The notes under the pieces were generated by a model. It searched no databases. It was not told the origin of the DNA and saw only the letters and a program-made list of their open reading frames with translations. A stretch of 31,670 nt of DNA, from positions 1 to 31,670 of the forward strand of contig CAXKVV010001646.1 of assembly GCA_964058805.1 (NCBI GenBank), in the 5' to 3' direction. The stretch comes from Schoenoplectus triqueter. Its lineage: Eukaryota > Streptophyta > Magnoliopsida > Poales > Cyperaceae. Shown piece by piece: positions 1 through 11,127 of the stretch (the stretch's first letter is position 1; every line of letters begins with the position of its first letter). A program made the translations under genes and the position numbers.

Positions 1-86
1 ATCAATTGTTGTTGTTATTGTTGTTGAATGGGAGTATATATGTTGATTGTGAATGTGCCGTCTGTGTGAATTCAGTTGCTGTACAG

Positions 87-798
87 GAGATTCAGTGGCA
101 ACTTCTTCGTCAATCTGTTGGGCAAGTGGCAGGAGTCTGAGTACTCTGGTGGTAGTGTGCCGGTTGGCGGCCTTGCCTACTACATAACTGCTCCTTCAAG
201 GTTGATGCTTTGTGTTCCATCTCCTTTTCATTATTAGGTTTAATTTTTGTTGATTAATTTAATTATGAACTGATTGCATCTCTGAATTATTGTGCTTATG
301 TGCAGCTTGGCAGATGTCATTGCAAATCCATTCCATGCACTGTTCTATATAGTGTTCATGCTGTCTGCTTGTGCTCTCTTTTCAAAGACCTGGATTGAGG
401 TGTCTGGATCATCAGCAAGAGATGTCGCAAAACAGCTGAAGGTACACATATTTGTAATATTATTTTGTCAATCCGTCCATTGTAAATTTGGAATAAATTT
501 TGAAACAAAACAATGCAACTCAATTTGACAAGAAATATAAATGATTTATGTAATGTAGGAACAACAAATGGTGATGCCGGGGCACAGAGAGTCGAACTTG
601 CAGAAGGAGCTGAACCGGTACATCCCTACTGCTGCTGCCTTTGGTGGAATCTGTATTGGTGCTCTGACCGTGCTTGCTGATTTCATGGGCGCTATTGGTT
701 CTGGCACCGGAATTCTCCTTGCTGTTACCATCATTTACCAATACTTTGAGACATTTGAAAAGGAGAGAGCGACTGAGCTTGGTTTCTTTGGACTGTAA
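87..798 (+). CDS. SEC61A: Sec61 alpha translocon subunit, C-terminal exons (5'-partial)
   Basis: Sec61 alpha is the pore-forming subunit of the ER protein-conducting channel. Three exons are visible: 87-200, 306-441 and 559-798 (stop TAA 796-798), with AG/GT borders and phases that join cleanly (intron 200/306 splits a Ser codon; 441/559 is phase 0). The frame gives the final ~163 residues. Recognisable family blocks are [58 protein letters not shown], the cytosolic [20 protein letters not shown] and the last helices, ending ELGFFGL. These cover the last cytosolic loop and the final transmembrane segments, including TM10. The 5' exons lie before base 1. No disruption is seen, so the gene looks functional. 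The identification rests on strong remembered similarity to plant and animal Sec61 alpha. Confidence 0.97.
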
Positions 799-2013
799 CT
801 TCCTTTAAATGGCCTTTTTTCTAATTTTTGAACCAGAAGAACAGAGGGAGGTTGGGTGGCTTAGAAGGTAAGAAGAGAGTGTAGATTGAATGCAAAATTA
901 GCCCAAAATTTTCATTTCTTTAATTCCTTCATGCCCTTTGTCCAAGGTAGATGTGTTATGCAAAAATTTAGGGAGAATTGAATTTTTTTAATATTTTCTT
1001 TTCCAATTCAAGTAACATTTTGGTACTAAATTTTTTTATTGCCTTGGTTGATTTGACAATTGACATAGAAAAACCCTTAAATGGTACCTGGTTAGTGTTT
1101 GGTGAGTCAAATTTTGTAGTATGGTCTTAAGATTGTATTATCGAAATATTTTTAGCATTCCTTCTCTCTAACCCACCGCGGATCTCATTAATGCTTGTAA
1201 CCTTTTTTCTGCAATGTTTCAGTCTTTAACCCTGAAATTCAGTTTATGGAAAAAATGGGTATTGTTTAAGAGGCGAGGTCTGTGGATGATTTGGAAGATG
1301 TCATAATTCCAGTCACAGGATTAGAAAATTAGAAATGTCAAACATGTTCATCCACTGAAAAGATTGTTCTTGTGAGATTTCGTTTGTGAGCTTGGAGCTT
1401 ACAACAGTAGCCTTTCTCAAATGTCAACATTCTTGTAATTTTAGTAATCCTTAACTTTTGCTTTGGTAGAATATTGACGATATTTCCATGTATATAAAAA
1501 GAATGCCAACGAGTTGCATTCGATCCTGAATATATTTAGAACTATTAAGAACGAGAGAACGACCCCTTCATTTGTTAATTTCTTTAGTATGATCGAATTG
1601 GGCATAACCGAATGTAATCAAGTGTTATTTTCTTTTGGTCATTGAAAGAATGACGAATGACGAATGACAGAATAAATTTTCTATTTTTGAATATCAACAG
1701 GTTATTTCAGACACTTCGGTGATTTTCTATAAATGTGTGTATTATGTATATCGTATAGTTTAGCTTAGCTCGCTAATTCATAAATAAGCATTAATGATTT
1801 TCTTCTGATCGATCTCAACCCTCTCTCATCAATATATATTGCTGAACCTTTCAATTAAAAACAAGCAACTAGGAACAAAAAAAATGTCCGACTAGTACTA
1901 CCTTCTGAAATTGTACAAAGCAATATTAATTTCTAACGTACTCATCATAATTTCAAAAATTGTCAAGTTTCTCATTATTATAATAAATCATCATAGTAAC
2001 TTATATTCCCCCA
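799..2013. other. SEC61A 3' UTR and intergenic DNA
   Basis: The first few hundred bases are presumably SEC61A 3' UTR; no single polyadenylation signal stands out. The rest is AT-rich with no convincing coding exon. A short tandem run of a gaatgac/gaatgacg unit sits near 1647-1670. No RNA gene was recognised. Confidence 0.5.
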
Positions 2014-2696
2014 CTATGTAGCACAGACACTTGTAGAATATGGATGTATTTGTGTCCAACACGTATCGGACACCGACACGACACGTCATAACACAGTTGA
2101 TACGGTTAAAAATTTTCATGACACAGTCAATGTCATGGACACTTCATGTCTCATTCAGACACACATTAGACACACCTTTATTAGCTTACAAAAGATATGT
2201 TGGTAGCTGTTTTTTATGTGAGTGTACTGCTTAGCAGAGAATTGCTCACAAGAAAATTAAAAATGAACTTCTATGTTTATTAGCAGAGAATTGCTCACAA
2301 GAAACTTTTTACTTTAGTAGCCTAGTAGCATTAGTTGTTGTTCTTAGATGAACTTCTATGTTTTAAATTGAATTTCTGATCTACAATTGACTATAAGTCC
2401 ATGATCAAATACATAAAGTAAAAAGTTTGCATGCCCCTTATTCGAACTTGGAAGTTGGGACAACAAAATATAAAAAAAAAATCAAATACTTATCAATTGA
2501 AGTAATTAAGTTGTGTAATTAGCATGAACAAATATTTTAAATGTCAATACCAATTTACAAATTGAACTTCATTAATTTATTCTATCTAGATCTGTATCAT
2601 GTCGTGCCTACATTTTTTTCCAAAAGTACTGTATCATATAATATAGTATTGTATCGTGTCGTATCAAACATCCACATCCGTGTCCATACTACATAG
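2014..2696. mobile_element. Nonautonomous Mutator-like TIR element (~683 bp)
   Basis: The left end ctatgtagcacagacac is matched in inverted orientation by the right end (gtgtccatactacatag). Just inside are runs of the gacacgacacg type on both sides. The flanks are attccccca on the left (2005-2013) and attcccca on the right (2697-2704), which is a 9-bp target duplication missing one C in a homopolymer. This size and the GTGTCC...CTACATAG ends suggest a Mutator-like nonautonomous element. No transposase is encoded. The interior carries an imperfect direct repeat: ttagcagagaattgctcaca occurs at about 2231 and 2280, and atgaacttctatgttt occurs twice. Confidence 0.72.
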
Positions 2697-3308
2697 ATTC
2701 CCCATAAAATTTTAACATCCTTTTATTATCTATCCCTTTCATTTATTTTAATTATTATTATTATTTATAATGAATTGACAATTATGCTCTTTCTTTAAAA
2801 TGGAGGTGATCTTTTTATTTGCTCCAGTACATGCTGCTCGCATCGACCCCCGTTCTGGCATGCCAAATATTTTCTGGCGTGGTAAATTCCGTTCGCCCAT
2901 GAGCTGCCACGGGCAGTGTCATCTGTTTCTACATCTCTCGTGAAAACATACAAAAGATAAAAAATTAAAAAAAATAGAGGTGCGTATTAATTTGCAATGA
3001 ATATATAAAAAAAAAACTTAGCTCTATGTTATACTTCATTTGTCAAGTCTTTTTTTTCCTATTCTTTCTTTATATCATTTGAAGAAAAGAGTTGAGTACA
3101 ATGATATAATAAAAAATGAAATATATAGAGTTAATTTAATTACACAATTTTGCTAACATTATTAGAATAGGATATTGTAGCATTTATAGTTAATATTGAA
3201 ATGATTAATTTCAAAATTGTTAAAGCATGTACTTGACACAACTCTAATATGATTTTGTCTCTGTGGGAAATCTACATGTTATTTAAGGTGTTCGGTTTGT
3301 GCTCCAAT
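2697..3308. other. Intergenic, with a small GC-rich pocket
   Basis: Mostly AT-rich noncoding sequence. About 2818-2940 is conspicuously richer in GC than its surroundings but contains no open frame long enough to call. No gene or RNA recognised. Confidence 0.4.
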
Positions 3309-3700
3309 TAGGGGTGTCAATTCTTGATCCGACCCGACCCGATACGACTCGAAAATAAATGGATCAGATATGGATTCAATTTTTTTACTTGAATCAGGTC
3401 GGGTCGGGTTCGGGTCAACCCGACCCGTCCCAATTAATTATATTTTTTAAAGTAATTTTATGATTTATTACTAATTAAAACTGAAATATATACTAATTAA
3501 GATTAATTATAAATTAATTAATATTTTATTGCTTAAAATTATATAAAAATAATTAATAAATATTTAATTATTTTACACGGGTCGGATCGGGTATGGGTCA
3601 AGATTTTTTGACCCGAATTTAATCGGGTCGGGTCAAAAATAATAATAAAATAATATGACTTGACCCGAACCCGACTCAACCCAACCCATTGACACCCCTA
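3309..3700. mobile_element. hAT-like MITE, GGGTGTCAA family, copy 1
   Basis: The terminal inverted repeat is taggggtgtcaat at 3309 and attgacacccct+a ending at 3700. Subterminal tracts are rich in gacccgacccg/cgggtcgggt and the core is AT-rich. The flanks gctccaat (3301-3308) and gctccaac (3701-3708) match at 7 of 8 bases, fitting the 8-bp target duplication of hAT transposons. No coding capacity. The internal sequence is the inverted homologue of 15472-15889. Confidence 0.75.
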
Positions 3701-4828
3701 GCTCCAACCAAAGTTTCAATGGTGTGTAAGATAATTATTAGATAAATACGGATGTAATTGGTATAAGTGGTGTGTATTATTAAATTTTAGAAAAAATAAA
3801 AGAAACAAAACAATATTCCTAATACATTTAGAAAAAAGATAATTTTTGTTCATATCAAGATTAGTTTTCTGATGCAATGATAATTTTGTAATTGTGCACG
3901 AAGCAATTTTCAATTATGTTGTTATAAAAAAGTTAAATTAAAAATACAATTTTTTAAAGAAAAAATGAACACAAAGCATCGTCTCGGATCCACATGTGAC
4001 CTTATTCTTCTCGTTTTCTTTCTCTATAGCTTGTCAGTTCACTACAAGTAGATAACCTGATTTTCTATGGGACAGGTCAATTAATCCGGTTTATTCAGAT
4101 TAAACAGCAGGAACGATTTGTTAACAGAATCAAACTAGTAAGTACTCCAGTTCTACTAGTTTAATAAGTAATAACACTGGAAAAAATTATTATCAAATAG
4201 CAATACAGCATACTCTATTCTAGAGAGTTGCCCCCACCGGTCAGAAAAAGGAAAAATGTGACGAGCAAGCACCGATACACCATGCCCATTTAGCGAAATA
4301 CAGCCTTCATATGCGTCATCTCATGAGAAGAGCATTTTAAACTTTAAAGGAATGTTGCACGATATAAATCTAACGGTGAGCTTCAGCCAAAATCACTGTC
4401 CATCGACCACAGTGATACTTCTGGCAGTTTATACATTCTTATCCGTACTCTTATATAAAAATCTGAATTTAATATTAGCATCTCGTGATAATTCGTTGTT
4501 GTCATAATTACTCACGATTCACGAGTTGTCTCTTCCGTATTGTATGTAATTACTTTGCATGTACAAAGTATATGAGATAAAAAAATATATATATTTTTTA
4601 ATTATTGATCATCTGAATTTCATTCTATGTACAACTTGTATGAACTGTACCTCTTGTAATAGCCGAGTTGAAAAGATCCTTCTTTTGTAGACTAGAGCGT
4701 AAGACTACAATCTTGCCAGCAGGGAATCTTATCCAAATCCACAGATTGATGTTTGTGATATGTAATGTAAGCCTAAAGCTTATTTTCCTGGGACACAACT
4801 CTACACAAGAATAAGAAACGAAGGAAGA
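3701..4828. promoter_or_regulatory. Intergenic DNA and presumed promoter of the 121-aa gene
   Basis: AT-rich spacer followed, from about 4200, by less AT-rich sequence that is likely the promoter and 5' UTR of the gene starting at 4829. I cannot fix a TATA box or transcription start. A minus-strand open frame at 4625-4858 overlaps the start codon region and is treated as chance. Confidence 0.35.
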
Positions 4829-5591
4829 ATGGCTACTGCTCTCTCTCCCACTTCCCATCTCGCCTCAGTCAAAGGCAGTGCCTTTATACCCAAACCATTG
4901 TCACCCCCTCTCTTTACCTTCCACTCACATAGACGGCGCTTTACGAGCTTCAAACCAACCAAAATTTATGCTAAATTGGGTAAAACATTCCTTCTTGAAA
5001 CTGTTCAGTTGGTCTTCCTAATTTTATTTTTTTTCCTTCTGCCTTAGACAATGAATACTTATTTCACATGCAGGTGGAGGAGATGGAAAACTCAAGCAAG
5101 ATGGAAAGAAAAAATTCATCACTAGAGAAGAAGAACCTGCTCAGTATGTTTTCTCACCTCTATTTTATTCTTTTTTGTCAATTGATACATTGCTATAAAT
5201 CCAGTTCCCTCAAGACAAGTAGTTATCCAATGGTTTATGGTACATGTAATAAAATTATCTAGATTTAGAGTTAAAAGTTTTCCATATTTCTTCGCTAGCT
5301 TTGGCTAAGCATTCATTATTATATATAAAAAGAGACTTGAGAGGAACAAATTCTGTTACCTAAAATCTTTGAAACTGAAGTTCAGGGATGATATATCAAG
5401 ATCTTTCTCAGCTCACTGCTGTGATACATTTTAACACTGTATTAAGTTGGTAGTAAAGAAATAGAAACACAGATTTTATCAGTAAACCAGAATATTGTCT
5501 GGTCTGCAAACATTTGTGAAAACCTAGTTCAAGAAGCTCATAATTTTACGGACTTCATTTTCATCGCATCTCCTTACCATATTATGAAGTA

Positions 5592-5626
<35 letters not shown>

Positions 5627-6775
5627 AAGAGAGAGAGTAAAGATACCGTGAGATTAAGCTCACGGAGGTCTTCCGTGAATTTAATTCAAAAAATACATTA
5701 AATCATCTCTAAATTTTAATTTATCATACTCATTGAATTCTTTATATAAAAATATTGTGGGATACAAAATTTAGAGTGTTTTGAGTTTTCTAAGTCATCA
5801 TTTTTTATTTTTAAAAATAATGTTTAAACATTAAATATCTTATTATTATTTTTAGAACTTATTTTCAAAAATTAAAAATTATGACTTAAAAGTCTCAAAA
5901 CACTTCAAATTTTTGCATCCCACAAAATTTTCATATAAATAATTTAATAAGTATGATAAATTAAAATTTAAAGATAATTTGATATATTTTGTGAGTTAAA
6001 CTCACGGTATCTTTACCTTATGTACAAAGAGAGATAGAGAGAGAAAGTTGGGCTATACTGCTATGTATAGCACGGATCGTCTTCACGTTATGGATCTGTT
6101 CTTCGTTTTCAAAGTTTAAATGATTAATCCGAACCATACAAAATAATATTTATATGACCAAATTTTATATTTTTTTTTCTATTTTTTAAAATAGTTAAAA
6201 AATCACTTGATTTAGTTATTATGAGCCATTCAAAAGAGATAATTTTTTAACTATTTTAAAAAATAATAAAAAAATTTTAAAAATTATAAAATTTAGTCTA
6301 CATCGAAATATTCATACGAAAATCATTTTGTACGGTTGGATCAACCATTTACACTTTAATAGCCCAGAACCGATCCATAGCATAAATGTGATCCGTACTA
6401 TGTATAACACCATAACTTAATTTTCTCTCTATATATATATATTTTGTGGGTAAAGCAGCCAACCATACTTGGGTTTACTTCAACCCATTTTTAGGACTGC
6501 TTTTGGTTTATGTCAGGCACTGTATCCATTTCTGATAAAAATCAGTAAACACTGGACTTCAAAAGTTCTGCATGCAGCAACACAAAAGACAGGTAGCTTT
6601 AATCTGAGTTCATTCATGTGATACATGCAGGTATTGGCAAACAGCAGGGGAGAGGAAAGGAGAGAACCCCATGACAACCCCATTGCCATACATCATAATA
6701 TTCGGCATGTCGACCCCCTTTGTTATCCTTGCCATTGCCTTTGCTAATGGCTGGATCAAGGTACCTATTCGGTAA
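4829..6775 (+). CDS. 121-aa predicted plastid protein with one C-terminal membrane helix
   Basis: The three exons are 4829-4979, 5074-5143 and 6631-6775 (stop 6773-6775). Intron phases are consistent (Gly codon split 1/2, Gln codon split 2/1). Residues 1 to ~48 are rich in Ser, Pro, Arg and Lys without acids and resemble a chloroplast transit peptide. Residues ~52-74 are a charged Gly/Lys/Glu-rich linker. Residues 75-94 begin YWQTAGERKGENP, and ~95-116 form a hydrophobic helix (IIIFGMSTPFVILAIAFANG), ending KVPIR. This architecture suggests a small thylakoid or envelope membrane protein. I have a weak memory of similar small photosystem- or NDH-associated plant proteins but cannot name it. 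Intron 2 (1487 bp) contains a (TA)n tract and two foldback MITEs. The gene is intact and convergent with the minus-strand gene at 7668-9698. Confidence 0.85.
5592..5637. repeat. (TA)n-(CA)n-(GA)n microsatellite in intron 2
   Basis: About 26 bases of alternating TA run into CA and then GA repeats, directly abutting the terminal repeat of the MITE at 5637. A similar acaaagagaga motif follows the MITE at about 6024-6043. Confidence 0.9.
5637..6016. mobile_element. Foldback MITE, family A, copy 1
   Basis: The ends are perfect inverted repeats for 16 bases (gtaaagataccgtgag at 5637; its complement ends at 6016). Similarity continues for roughly 160 bp into each arm, making a near-complete hairpin. 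The left arm has an extra ~25-bp segment around 5656-5680 absent from the right arm. Intronic, with no coding capacity. Related to 16309-16692. Confidence 0.82.
6044..6420. mobile_element. Foldback MITE, family B
   Basis: The left arm (gttgggctatactgctatg...) and the right arm, ending ...cataactta, are inverted copies sharing the tatgtata, acggatc and ggatc blocks and about 100 bp of inner arm. The element lies between a GA tract and tctctc(TA)n, only ~28 bp after the family A MITE in the same intron. Confidence 0.72.
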
Positions 6776-7667
6776 TTGACCAAGCAAACCATGAGAGAAG
6801 TTGCTTCTAGCCTCAGAAACACAACGACATTCAGCAAGCTTCTGCTCCCCTGCACAAGCTAACCAGATGTCTCCTCCAAGTTTTTGTTTTTGTTTTGTTT
6901 TTTTGTTTTTTTTTTAATTTTGAGTTACGATTTTTCTTGATATCTTCAGATCTTCTGTTAAAGTACAAAATTCAGTTCGCCTCCTATTTAAAAATATGTG
7001 CACAACGAAGAGCTTCTGCACACGAAAAGAAAGCAAAAGTAAGAAAATTGAGTGGACAAAGTCATATCAGAACATGTAATTTGTTTCCATAGCATTGCTT
7101 CCTACATTTATTAGACAAAGAAAAGATCATTCAGAGGTTTAATTTAATGATGAAGCCAACTGTTGGCAACACTAGATAGTATCAAGATCCAATGCCAGCA
7201 CCAGAAAAGATTAGAGTTATCCTCTAAGCAAACCTTCAAGCAGAAGTATAATCCTTCCATTGCTCTTTATACTCCTTTGGAGTTCATTTTGATCCCCTGA
7301 CCATGCTGCTGTATTTAACATACTTGACTAACTGAATTCTTATTTCTTTTCTCAAAATTAAAATCAAGTGTCAAAAGATATACTAACAAGTTCCACAAAC
7401 CAATTAAAGAAAATTTTCTCTTACTTCAATATGATTACCCATAAAAACATGATAACAACAGTAAAGGACAGCCAGGAAAATAAAAGTGCATTTCAGCAAT
7501 GCAACCACCAGACCTTGAGCTTAGCCAAGTTTTTTTTCCTTTATTGACACAGACGCATCACTGTACCTCCTATCTGTTATTGACTCACGACTAGTCTACA
7601 TTAAGTGACCAAAAACAATACCAGTTACAATATTCTGAGACACATTAAACTCTGAAAAGGGTTTTCT
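6776..7667. other. 3' UTRs between convergent genes
   Basis: Contains the 3' UTRs of the 121-aa gene (+) and the 160-aa gene (-). A T-rich stretch lies near 6887-6918. No other gene seen; both transcription units end here. Confidence 0.55.
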
Positions 7668-9698
7668 TTAACTAGAGCGGCAGTCAAACTCAGACTCATG
7701 GCAATGTGGGTCAAGCCAATCTCGGGATGAACCCTTTTTGGCAGCATGACTATTATACATTTGATTTCCACCACCCATTATTTCTCTCAAGCTCTCAATT
7801 TTGTTTTCACGGCCACCGGTTTTCCCAACAAACTTTTTATCAGCTTCTCTTAACTTATGCTTCAATTTTTGCTTCCTACCAGCATTAGTAGTAGTATTTT
7901 CAATACCAGTACTGCTCTGGTTCTGTTGTTGCTTTGTGTTGTGCATTGATGATGGCCCATCAGGCCCCAGTTGTATTTCATCCCCATATTTGTTAGCCTG
8001 CCAGATTCATTTATTATGAACATCCATTAATGTGATCATCAATCAACAATCTTTGTATCAATCAGTCAGACAATTGATGTTATAATACATGGAAAGCTGT
8101 TATATATATGAACACTAACCTCTGGGTTTGAAAGATTCACAGAGAAGGTTGCAGGTGGGTTGGTACCAGCATTCCCAGTTAATACGCTAGGAACCACAAA
8201 CCCTTCTGTGTCTGAATCAACAGAACTCAATCAAGTGGTGTATTGAAAATTTTATACATACATGCATATGTCCCTATGGTTATTCAACTATAGTAATGCT
8301 CCTTGTGTTGAATCTTAAAACTATAGCTGCTAAGTAGATGGATAATTTTCATATTGAAATCTTATGGAGGTACAAAAATTTGGGATGTTTCAAATTTTCT
8401 AAGTCACTATTTTTATTTTTTTTTAAATGTACAAATATTGACTATTTTATTATTATTTTTAGAGTTGATTTTCAAAAATTAAAAAGAGTGGTTTAAAAAA
8501 TTTAAAACACTCTAAATTTTTGTATTCCATAAGATTTTCATATGAAAAATTTAATGAGAGTGATAATCAAAATTTTGAGATAATTTGATGTACTTTTTGA
8601 GTTAGAATTATGGAGGGGTCCGTGCTCCTAGGAGCACGCTACTCTCTCTGTCCATATATATACACATGCAGATGTCCCTCCCAAAGTTAAATTTGCATTC
8701 AGTATGCTAGGCAGTGATAAACATTAAAAGAAAGTATTTGGTATATTTTCGCAAGGAATTGACTTGTCGTTGAGTCACTACAGGAAACTATGATTTCAAG
8801 TAACAAAAAGAAAATCAGACAGATATATAAGAACAGCCCTACCCACTGTATTTACTTAATGGGGCAATAGCAAACCGCATATCATACCTTGTGTGCTCCT
8901 ATCTATAGTTAATATTCACTACTACTATAGAAAATGGTCCAGCTGCCCAGGTGTTTCAATATTTTGAGCACCACTCAATCAAAATTAGATGCTGTATCAA
9001 CCCCTTTTTTGAGTAAAAGAAGTAATGCACTTTCAATTTGAGCTATCATAAAAATTTAACGACTACAAAGTGACGTTAATATAGTTTGATTGATTTCAAG
9101 TCAGACGTAAAATCTCTATAATCTGTTCTATGATGCACCAGGTTCAGGAAAGACCACAACTTGCACAAAATATGCATACTAAACCAGATATTAGCAGTTA
9201 GATGAGTATTGACTAGAGTATTCTTGAGCGTCAAAATGGGATCAGGATGCTAACACAATAATTAGGCAAACATTTCACCTATTATTATGAGTATGGTCCA
9301 CCAGTAAAATAATTTACAGTGATTGGAGTGACACAGTGCAATGACAAATACAGTCTCATTATTTCTTGCTGGATATTTTGGCACAAACAAGCGGACAATA
9401 AGTATGAAAAAAGTACCAAATTAGATGTTATTCAAAGTACAAGCGTAAGGTAATTCTGTGTCAATTGCATTATCCACTCATTCCCACCTTTTCATTTTGC
9501 TGTCAAATACTGGTACTTGGTATATTTTCTATATAAGAACAAAACAACTAAATATAAACAGAACAATAAAATTGGCATTTGAAATTTAAAGAGAGGGAGA
9601 GAGGGAGAGAGGGGGAGAGAGAACTCACTACCCCAATCATCAGCGTCATCTGGGGATGTGGATGCTGAGGCGCCGGTTGAGATCGGATTTGGGTCCAT
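7668..9698 (-). CDS. 160-aa hydrophilic protein of unknown function
   Basis: On the minus strand the exons are 9698-9632 (start ATG 9698-9696), 8205-8120 and 7997-7668 (stop 7670-7668). Splice sites are canonical and phases join: exon 1 ends with the first base of a Glu codon, and exon 2 ends in phase 0. The predicted 160 residues begin MDPNPISTGASAS with an acidic DDADDWEGF motif near residues 17-25. A Pro/Asn-rich middle and a poly-Gln/Thr/Asn patch follow. A basic segment (GRKQKLKHKLREADKKFVGK, ~residues 87-106) could act as a nuclear localisation signal, and the tail contains DWLDPHCHESEFD. No membrane segment or catalytic motif is visible. The terminal motifs look conserved-protein-like, but I cannot name the family. 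Intron 1 is 1426 bp, intron 2 is 122 bp. Confidence 0.78.
8341..8643. mobile_element. Truncated foldback MITE, family A'
   Basis: The inner arms (aatcttatgg..., acaaaaatttgggatgtttc / inverted near 8510) and the right terminus gtgctcctaggagcacgcta match the family A' elements at 11554 and 13334. The outer left arm is missing, so it begins internally. It lies in intron 1 of the minus-strand gene and is followed by ctctctct and a short TA tract. Confidence 0.65.
9591..9622. repeat. Purine-rich (GA)n/(GGGA)n tract next to a splice donor
   Basis: A gagggagagaggg-type run sits directly inside intron 1, a few bases from the exon 1 donor of the minus-strand gene. On the transcribed strand it is a polypyrimidine stretch. 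Confidence 0.8.
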
Positions 9699-10696
9699 GT
9701 GGCGGTGACCACGACAAAGTCTTAACCCAAATACCCCGAATCCCCGATTATATGAACAAAAGTATAAATTGTTATGAATCTCTTCACCAGTGGCACTCTA
9801 GGCAGTTACCGGTTACCGCATAAGAGAGGCCATGACTGGGAAAATTGGGGACAAGCAGGATCGGAACCACACAGAGTGGCAATTTAATTATTAATTCAGA
9901 AGCTGAGGGTCAATTACTACGGGGAGATTGTCGGAGCACTTTTTTATCCGGAGAAAAAATAATTCATAGAGATTGCCCTCTCTGGGAAAGGCAATCTCTT
10001 GGGGGATTGCCAGATTGGTAATCAGGCATAAAGGGCTGAGGAGGGGCCCGCCTATTACAGTGGTACGCGTGTGGAGAATTTGGTACACTTTCTTTTTGAG
10101 GTCAAGTGAACGCCTTCGTTGGGGCCACTGTTAGGTAGCTATCGGGGTTGATAGGCTCATTATTGCATGGGGGCTGGGTGGTGGTAGACTGGTAGTGGGG
10201 AATGGGAAGGGGAAGGGGAAGGGGAAGGGGGGATGCTTTGCTTTCGGGATTCGCTTTGGATTGGGTTGGCATTGGCACCAAATTGAGAAGCTCGCCCACA
10301 TGTTATCATTATCTCTGCATTGAAGTGGCACAATGTATATCGGTAGTATTGCGTTAAATACTTTTCTCATAACCAAGCATATGTTAAATGTAGTGGTAGA
10401 GGGGCAGCCCGAGCTTGCTATCAGCGAGTCAGCATAAACTATCGCCTTGTTGAACATCTACGTCTTGCTATCTGATGATTAAACTGTTCTAAAATGGTAT
10501 CGTCTCCAATTGGCTCATCCACTTCAATTGATGAAGCATAATCTTCCTGGTATTTTAAGCCATATATCCATGTCGCCGTCTCATAACTTGGGTTTTGTGG
10601 GTATGACGTCCTGTTTAACTAATTGACAATGATAACTAATATAAATCTGCCTTTTTCGGGAACATTATGGTTGACTGCTGGTAATATATATATATA
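9699..10696. promoter_or_regulatory. Upstream region and presumed promoter of the minus-strand 160-aa gene
   Basis: Compositionally distinct, more GC-rich than the repeats beyond it. Contains a G-rich run near 10197-10232 made of four ggggaa-type units. Open frames here have no recognisable similarity and are treated as chance. No TATA box could be assigned confidently. Confidence 0.4.
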
Positions 10697-11084
10697 GAAA
10701 GACTAAAATACAACGCGTTACATGGATGAATTCGTGCACCGCGTCAAAAATCTCAAAATTCAAATTAAAAATGATCAATTCAAACCATTCAATTTATTTT
10801 CCATATTAAATTCATGTAGAAAAATTAAATTATATATTTTTTGCTATTTTTTTGGTCAAGTGAAAGTTGCTTAATTTAAGGATTTTGAATCGTTCAATAG
10901 TGATAATTTTCTTCTTACCAAAAAAAATAACAAATATTTTTTAAAAATACATAATTTTATTTTCTATAAGAATTTAATATGGAGAATCAATTGAACGATT
11001 TGGATCGATCATTTTTAACTTGAATTTTGAGATTTTGATGCGGTGCACGAGTACATTCGTGCAACGCGTTATATTTTAGCCTTC
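10697..11084. mobile_element. Foldback MITE, family C, copy 1
   Basis: The left end gactaaaatacaacgcgtt and the right end aacgcgttatattttagcc are inverted copies. The arms share the tcgtgcaccgcgtc, tctcaaaattcaa and gatcgatc blocks over ~120 bp. Preceded by (TA)n and followed by (CT)n(TA)n. Same family as 12468-12823. Confidence 0.82.
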
Positions 11085-11127
11085 CTCTCTCTCTCTCTAT
11101 ATATATACAGAGAGAGAGAGAGAGAGA

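Noticed and set aside
520..741. Minus-strand open frames over the last SEC61A exon
   Set aside because: Antisense shadows of a strongly recognised exon.
3311..3690. cgggtcgggtc runs considered as telomere-like repeats
   Set aside because: The unit is not the plant telomere motif TTTAGGG, and it sits inside a bounded element with terminal inverted repeats and a target duplication.
6610..6855. Minus-strand 81-codon open frame opposite exon 3 of the 121-aa gene
   Set aside because: The plus strand gives a membrane helix joined in phase to two upstream exons; the antisense frame has no such support.
10102..10457. Minus-strand open frames of 65 and 108 codons upstream of the 160-aa gene
   Set aside because: Low-complexity Pro/Leu/Phe runs come from the G-rich tract, and no domain or splice support was seen.
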